From NCBI GenBank assembly GCA_019313095.1, contig JAFDBU010000207.1, forward strand, positions 1 through 10,379: 10,379 nt of DNA. The letters run 5' to 3'. The stretch is from Deltaproteobacteria bacterium. Lineage in GTDB: Bacteria; Desulfobacterota; Desulfobulbia; Desulfobulbales; BM004. Below are positions 7,443 to 10,379 of this stretch, piece after piece; within the stretch, counting starts at the first letter, position 1, and each line of letters begins with the position of its first letter. Under the pieces are notes generated by a model. The model was given only the letters and a program-made list of their open reading frames with translations, was not told the DNA's origin and did no database searches. The position numbers and the translations under genes are program-made.

Positions 7443-7457
7443 TGACAAAATTTGTCA
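7443..7457. repeat. 15-bp perfect palindrome downstream of the selenoprotein gene
   Basis: TGACAAAATTTGTCA has 7-base arms around one central base. It lies 11 bases beyond the minus-strand stop at 7469. There is no T-run after it on the minus strand, so it is more operator-like than terminator-like. The role is unknown. Confidence 0.45.
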
Positions 7458-7468
7458 TGGAAATGAAG

Positions 7469-7957
7469 TTATTTTTCTGTTTTCTCTCTTGCCTCCTCCT
7501 GCTCCAGCAGCTCCCCTAAAATGCAGGCTGCTTCACCGACAAGTTCGATACAGATTTTGCGGCTGCTGTTCTCCGGATTGGAGTAATACTCTTTAACCGC
7601 ATCCTTATCTTTCCAGTCAACACAGGCTATGTCCCGGCAGTTTATACCTCCATATGGTTCTGTAATCTCTTCAAATTTCTTCAGGAACTTTTTGCTCAAG
7701 CCCCAGATGCGGGGATTTTCCTTTTCATCAAGGCTGCCCCGGCTGTAGATACTGGAAATCATCGCTATCCCGCCGAGCAGAATCCCGCATACACTCCCTG
7801 AACTTGCGATACCGCCACCATATGCCCCAACAGCTTTAACAGCGGATTCATCCACCATATTCATTTTTTCCTGGCACACGGCCAGAACCGCCTGGCTTCA
7901 GTGGAACCGTTTTTTAAATAGATCTATCGCTTTCTGCCGCATTTCCTCTGGAGTCAT
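7469..7957 (-). CDS. C_GCAxxG_C_C family selenoprotein (UGA-encoded selenocysteine at residue 20)
   Basis: Read from ATG 7957 (GAGGG four bases upstream) through an in-frame TGA at 7898-7900, the gene encodes 162 residues ending at TAA. The TGA falls in RFH-U-SQAVLAV, matching the family's conserved N-terminal NCSQAVL motif with Sec in place of Cys. The rest continues the family: AYGGGIASSGSVCGILLGG (Cys57), then NCRDIAC (Cys107, Cys112), KICIELVGEAAC (Cys136, Cys145). These proteins are thought to be redox-active, and the Sec/Cys residues would form the reactive centre; the substrate is unknown. A conventional reading would begin at GTG 7879 and lose the first motif. A SECIS-like hairpin follows the UGA. 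It is cytoplasmic by lack of a signal peptide. It lies 140 bases downstream of yrfG on the same strand. A Cys-to-stop mutation is the alternative, but the match of position and hairpin argues against it. Confidence 0.83.
7869..7887 (-). promoter_or_regulatory. Candidate bacterial SECIS hairpin
   Basis: On the minus strand CTGGC and GCCAG form a 5-bp stem around the loop CGTGT. Two more pairs, one of them a G-U wobble, extend it to 7 bp. The loop begins 17 bases after the UGA and has a G at its second position. Known bacterial SECIS elements bound by SelB have a loop about 16-37 bases downstream of UGA with a G among the first two loop bases, so this fits. Confidence 0.65.
7898..7900 (-). other. 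In-frame UGA, selenocysteine codon
   Basis: The UGA is at codon 20 of the C_GCAxxG_C_C gene and replaces the first conserved Cys. Both sides are coding, with a good ribosome binding site upstream and family motifs downstream. Confidence 0.8.
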
Positions 7958-8097
7958 TTCACCCTCTTTGTCAACTTGATTTCCTCCGGCATTGCCGGGC
8001 CTCAAACTCAGTCATTGTGTTGCAAAAGAAAAAATTAAGCAACCTTTTAAAACACTTTCAAACCGCTCCGGAGCCGATGCACTCATCGTTATTTTAT

Positions 8098-8796
8098 CTA
8101 GAGTCTTTCAACTATCAGTTCATTAAAATAAACTATGGATGGAAATTTCTCCGAGCGCAAAACTTCGGCCCTGCTGCTCGGTCTGGCGACAAAAATGAGA
8201 ATCTTCATGCCATAGATATTAGCAGCCTGCAGGACATTCTCATTATCATCGGCCAACATGGTTCGGTTCTTGTCAAACCCAAGCATTGACTCAAGCCGGC
8301 CCCAGAACGTGGGTTCCTCTTTGGGCAGGCCGATATCCTGAGAACATATAATACGGTCAAAATAAGGACCCAGCTGCGTTTTGCGCATCTTGATGTCCAG
8401 TGTTTTACTGTGGGCATTGGTCACGAGATGTATTTTTTTGTTTAAACTTCTGCAGTACTGCAGAAAATCTATTACATAAGGATGTACCTGGATAAGGTGA
8501 TCGATCTTGAGTTTTAAGGCAGGAATATCCAGGTCCAGTTTTTCCGACCAGTAGTCAAGATCTGTCCAGGCCAGGGTTCCTTCTGTGCTCCTGTAGCGGG
8601 CCAGGAGTTCTTTTCTGGCTTCCCGCCGTGTTAAATCATTTTTTTTTGCAAAGATTTCAGGTACATAATGTTCCCAGAAGTAATCGTCAAAATGCTTGTC
8701 CAGCAAGGTACCGTCCATATCGAGCAATATGGTATCTATTTCATCCCAGCCCGGTCTCCAATGACTAGGTTTTTTATTTTTGTCTTGACTCCCCAT
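8098..8796 (-). CDS. yrfG: HAD-family GMP/IMP nucleotidase (YrfG-type)
   Basis: The 232-residue protein matches E. coli YrfG, a haloacid-dehalogenase-fold phosphatase that dephosphorylates purine nucleotides such as GMP and IMP. Close matches are DTILLDMDGTLLD, then FDDYFWEHYVPE, the LDYWSEKLDLDI stretch of the cap, LVTNAHSKTLDIK and GLPKEEPTFW. HAD motifs are complete: nucleophile Asp26 and Asp28 (DMDGT), Thr126 (LVTNAH), Lys159 (GLPKE), and Asp183/Asp184 (LADDNE). It should act in the cytoplasm and need Mg2+. The start at ATG 8796 fits the YrfG N-terminus. The gene ends with TAG (8098-8100), followed two codons later in frame by TAA. Readthrough would add only three residues. Confidence 0.88.
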   Translation of the reverse strand: MGSQDKNKKPSHWRPGWDEIDTILLDMDGTLLDKHFDDYFWEHYVPEIFAKKNDLTRREARKELLARYRSTEGTLAWTDLDYWSEKLDLDIPALKLKIDHLIQVHPYVIDFLQYCRSLNKKIHLVTNAHSKTLDIKMRKTQLGPYFDRIICSQDIGLPKEEPTFWGRLESMLGFDKNRTMLADDNENVLQAANIYGMKILIFVARPSSRAEVLRSEKFPSIVYFNELIVERL

Positions 8797-8833
8797 GCAA
8801 ATTTCCGGAAAATATTTGAATTATATGTCAATC

Positions 8834-8855
8834 GTCGTCAGTATAGTATGATGAC
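8834..8855. promoter_or_regulatory. Imperfect inverted repeat between yrfG and thpR, possible operator
   Basis: GTCGTCA and GATGAC/TGATGAC-like arms face each other over eight bases (half-sites differ at one position). The element lies in the 165-base divergent region, about 38 bases upstream of yrfG and 107 upstream of thpR. A TTGACA and a TATAAT occur nearby on the minus strand but are adjacent, so no promoter can be assigned. Confidence 0.3.
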
Positions 8856-8961
8856 TATTTCTGTAAACTGACAATTTTGAACTACGACTGAACAGAATTG
8901 CCTTTTATTGGAAATATCAACCTAAAATTTAAAATTCATACCATAAAATTGCACAAATTAA

Positions 8962-9513
8962 ATGCCACGATTATTCATTGCCGTTGACCTGCCTGAAACA
9001 ATAAAAGAAAACCTGGAATCCATGTCATTTGGCATCCCAGGTGCAAAATGGGTGTCCCCGGAACAGCTCCACCTAACCGTACGTTTTATAGGAGAGGTGG
9101 ATGGTTCACTTTTCCGCGATATCAGAGACATTCTAGATGAAATAACCTTTGCATCATTTAGCCTGCAGCTTAAGGGTGTCGGATATTTCCCGCCCAGAGG
9201 AACACCGCGGGTACTCTGGGTCGGTTTGGAAAAAAGTCAGCAGCTGCTGCTCCTGCGCAAAAAAATTGATACCGCCCTTTTGCGCGCCAGAGTTGAGCCG
9301 GAAGGACGAAAATTTTCACCGCACATTACCCTGGCCCGCCTGAAAAACAGCCCGGTGCAGAAAATAGCGAACTTCCTCTCAGGCAACGGCCTGTTCAGCC
9401 AGGAACCTTTTCAGGTTGAGGACTTTAAGCTCTATTCAAGCACCTTGACACCCAAGGGCGCGTTTCATAAGGTGGAAAGGCTTTATCCTTTAACCTCTCA
9501 GGTTAAAGGATAA
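8962..9513 (+). CDS. thpR: RNA 2',3'-cyclic phosphodiesterase (ThpR/LigT family)
   Basis: This 183-residue protein is a member of the 2H phosphoesterase superfamily. Both catalytic HxTx motifs are intact: HLTV with His37 and HITL with His121. The N-terminus RLFIAVDLPE and the LHLTVRFIGEV and FSPHITLARLK segments are characteristic. Family members hydrolyse 2',3'-cyclic phosphate ends of RNA to 2'-phosphate, and some ligate tRNA halves in vitro. The length is normal. There is no Shine-Dalgarno before ATG 8962 and the leader is AT-rich, so initiation may be leaderless or weak. It is divergent from yrfG and convergent with ispDF. The last codons and the TAA lie inside a 13-bp hairpin. Confidence 0.93.
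   Translation: MPRLFIAVDLPETIKENLESMSFGIPGAKWVSPEQLHLTVRFIGEVDGSLFRDIRDILDEITFASFSLQLKGVGYFPPRGTPRVLWVGLEKSQQLLLLRKKIDTALLRARVEPEGRKFSPHITLARLKNSPVQKIANFLSGNGLFSQEPFQVEDFKLYSSTLTPKGAFHKVERLYPLTSQVKG
9483..9513. terminator. 13-bp hairpin over the thpR stop codon
   Basis: Arms 9483-9495 and 9501-9513 pair perfectly around the loop TCTCA, and the second arm ends with the thpR stop TAA. No T-run follows on either strand, so it is not a classic intrinsic terminator. It may protect the mRNA 3' end or act as a weak barrier between the convergent thpR and ispDF. Confidence 0.45.
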
Positions 9514-9537
9514 GTTAAAATGGAGAATGTAGAATTG

Positions 9538-9556
9538 AAAAAGCCGAAAACCGACT
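9538..9556 (-). terminator. Candidate intrinsic terminator of ispDF
   Basis: On the minus strand AGTCG and CGGCT pair (one G-U) around GTTTT, followed by TTTT. It lies 9 bases after the ispDF stop. The stem is short, so efficiency is uncertain. Confidence 0.4.
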
Positions 9557-9565
9557 GCTTGAAGT

Positions 9566-10379
9566 TTATAACTTTTTCAACATTGTAACGGCATGCGCTG
9601 ACATACCTTCCCCCCTGCCTTCAAACCCCATCTCTTCTGTTGTGGTGGCTTTCAAATTGATAGAATCAGGGGCAACGTTACAGGCTGCAGCAAGATTTTG
9701 TTTCATGGCAGCAAAATAAGATGAAAGTTTGGGCTCCTGGGCCACCACGGTTATATCAGCATTTCCAAGCACATAGCCCCTTTTCGCCACCAGCGCAGCA
9801 ATATCCCTCAGTATTTCCAGACTGCTGATATCCTTAAATTGCTGATCGGTGTCGGGAAAATGCCGGCCTATGTCACCAGCCCCTGCAGCACCGAGCATGG
9901 CATCACAGAGGGCATGGGTCAGAACATCGGCATCCGAGTGTCCCTGCAGCCCTTTATCATAGGGTATTTCCTCCCCGCCCAAGATAAGGGGCCTGCCCGG
10001 TACCAGGCGATGAGCATCATAGCCATAGCCGCTGCAATATTGCAATTGGACTGTCAGACTTTTTTCTGTTTCCTGGTTTTCTCTAAGTATAGCCTTTGCA
10101 AGGATGAGATCTTCCGGTCTGGTGATCTTTATGTTTCTATCAGATCCTTCCACCACTTTCACGGGATGTCCCATGAGTTCAAGAAGTCCTGCCTCATCCG
10201 TGGCGATAAAATCTTTTTTCTCTGCTGCCAACCGGTAAGCTTCCTTAAGAAGCTCTTTTGCTGCGGCCTGGGGTGTCTGCGCCTGCCAGACACCCTCACG
10301 GCTGATTGTCCTGTTTATCACTTTTCCGCTGGAAACTGACTTCAAGGTGTCCTTCACCGGGATGGCAGCCATGGCCGCA
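9566..10379 (-). CDS. ispDF: Bifunctional IspD-IspF protein, C-terminal part
   Basis: The gene is cut by the right edge; the visible frame has no start of its own and continues upstream. The first roughly 96 residues are the C-terminal end of IspD (CDP-methylerythritol synthase), with the PVKDT motif, WQAQTPQ, ATDEA and IKITRPEDL. A short linker leads to IspF (2-C-methyl-D-erythritol 2,4-cyclodiphosphate synthase) from about residue 110. IspF signatures are YDAHRL with metal ligands Asp119 and His121, GHSDADVLTHALCDAMLG with His145, DIGRHFPDT, ADITVVAQEPKL and LKATTTEEMGFEGRGEG. Residues are counted from the first Met in view, at 10372. The two activities are steps 3 and 5 of the MEP isoprenoid pathway; this fusion is known in alpha-, epsilon- and some delta-proteobacteria. 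The IspD catalytic N-terminus is outside the window. Confidence 0.95.
   Translation of the reverse strand, partial: AAMAAIPVKDTLKSVSSGKVINRTISREGVWQAQTPQAAAKELLKEAYRLAAEKKDFIATDEAGLLELMGHPVKVVEGSDRNIKITRPEDLILAKAILRENQETEKSLTVQLQYCSGYGYDAHRLVPGRPLILGGEEIPYDKGLQGHSDADVLTHALCDAMLGAAGAGDIGRHFPDTDQQFKDISSLEILRDIAALVAKRGYVLGNADITVVAQEPKLSSYFAAMKQNLAAACNVAPDSINLKATTTEEMGFEGRGEGMSAHAVTMLKKL

Noticed and set aside
7442..7470. TTGACA as a plus-strand -35 element
   Set aside because: No -10 at suitable spacing and no plus-strand gene downstream. It is part of the palindrome.
7147..7596. 149-codon plus-strand ORF across the receiver and selenoprotein region
   Set aside because: It is antisense to two recognised genes and has no family features or ribosome binding site.
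7972..8016. 14-codon minus-strand ORF (MTEFEARQ...) just upstream of the selenoprotein
   Set aside because: No Shine-Dalgarno and no leader-peptide character. It was not kept as a gene.
1..10379. CRISPR array, tRNA or rRNA genes
   Set aside because: No regularly spaced repeats and no tRNA- or rRNA-like sequence were seen on reading both strands.

Overview
The window looks like the chromosome of a Desulfobacterota (delta-proteobacterial, probably sulfate-reducer-like) bacterium. This is inferred from the gene families, such as the IspD-IspF fusion and the DUF3300/DUF2950 pair, and from signs of an expanded genetic code; no rRNA or other taxonomic marker is present. The most interesting content is two genes whose true reading frames run through a standard stop codon. 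A C_GCAxxG_C_C-type redox protein has an in-frame UGA exactly where the family's first conserved Cys belongs, followed at the right distance by a SECIS-like hairpin. This is a strong selenocysteine case. The 3' part of a poly(A) polymerase-like gene (pcnB) has an in-frame UAG, and PcnB-like sequence continues for 75 codons beyond it. That suggests pyrrolysine insertion or other UAG readthrough, or else a nonsense mutation. Bacteria that use both Sec and Pyl are known among Desulfobacterota, for example the delta-1 symbiont of Olavius algarvensis.

Layout. Positions 2-613 (+) hold the 3' part of pcnB, entering from outside the window. Positions 641-1813 (+) are bioF, and 1869-3335 (+) encode one polypeptide that joins a BioH/BioG-like esterase to the BioC methyltransferase. 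These two form a biotin-synthesis block: BioC starts pimelate synthesis by methylating malonyl-ACP, the esterase releases the methyl group at the end, and BioF uses the pimeloyl product. Positions 3336-3495 separate this block from a convergent pair on the minus strand, a DUF3300 secreted protein (4512-5936) followed by a DUF2950 secreted protein (3496-4467), probably one operon with a strong ribosome binding site and a candidate promoter.

Positions 6162-7201 (-) carry a small unknown protein and a stand-alone response-regulator receiver. A 392-base gap lies between them, with a direct repeat and a possible insertion-sequence end. Positions 7469-7957 (-) are the selenoprotein gene, downstream of a yrfG-type GMP/IMP nucleotidase (8098-8796, -). 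thpR (8962-9513, +) diverges from yrfG and ends inside a 13-bp hairpin. Convergent to it is ispDF (9566-10379, -), a bifunctional isoprenoid (MEP pathway) enzyme cut by the right edge.

Apart from the biotin block and the DUF3300/DUF2950 pair, the genes are mostly unrelated housekeeping functions. Apparent normal stops are TAA in seven genes, TGA in two and TAG in two.
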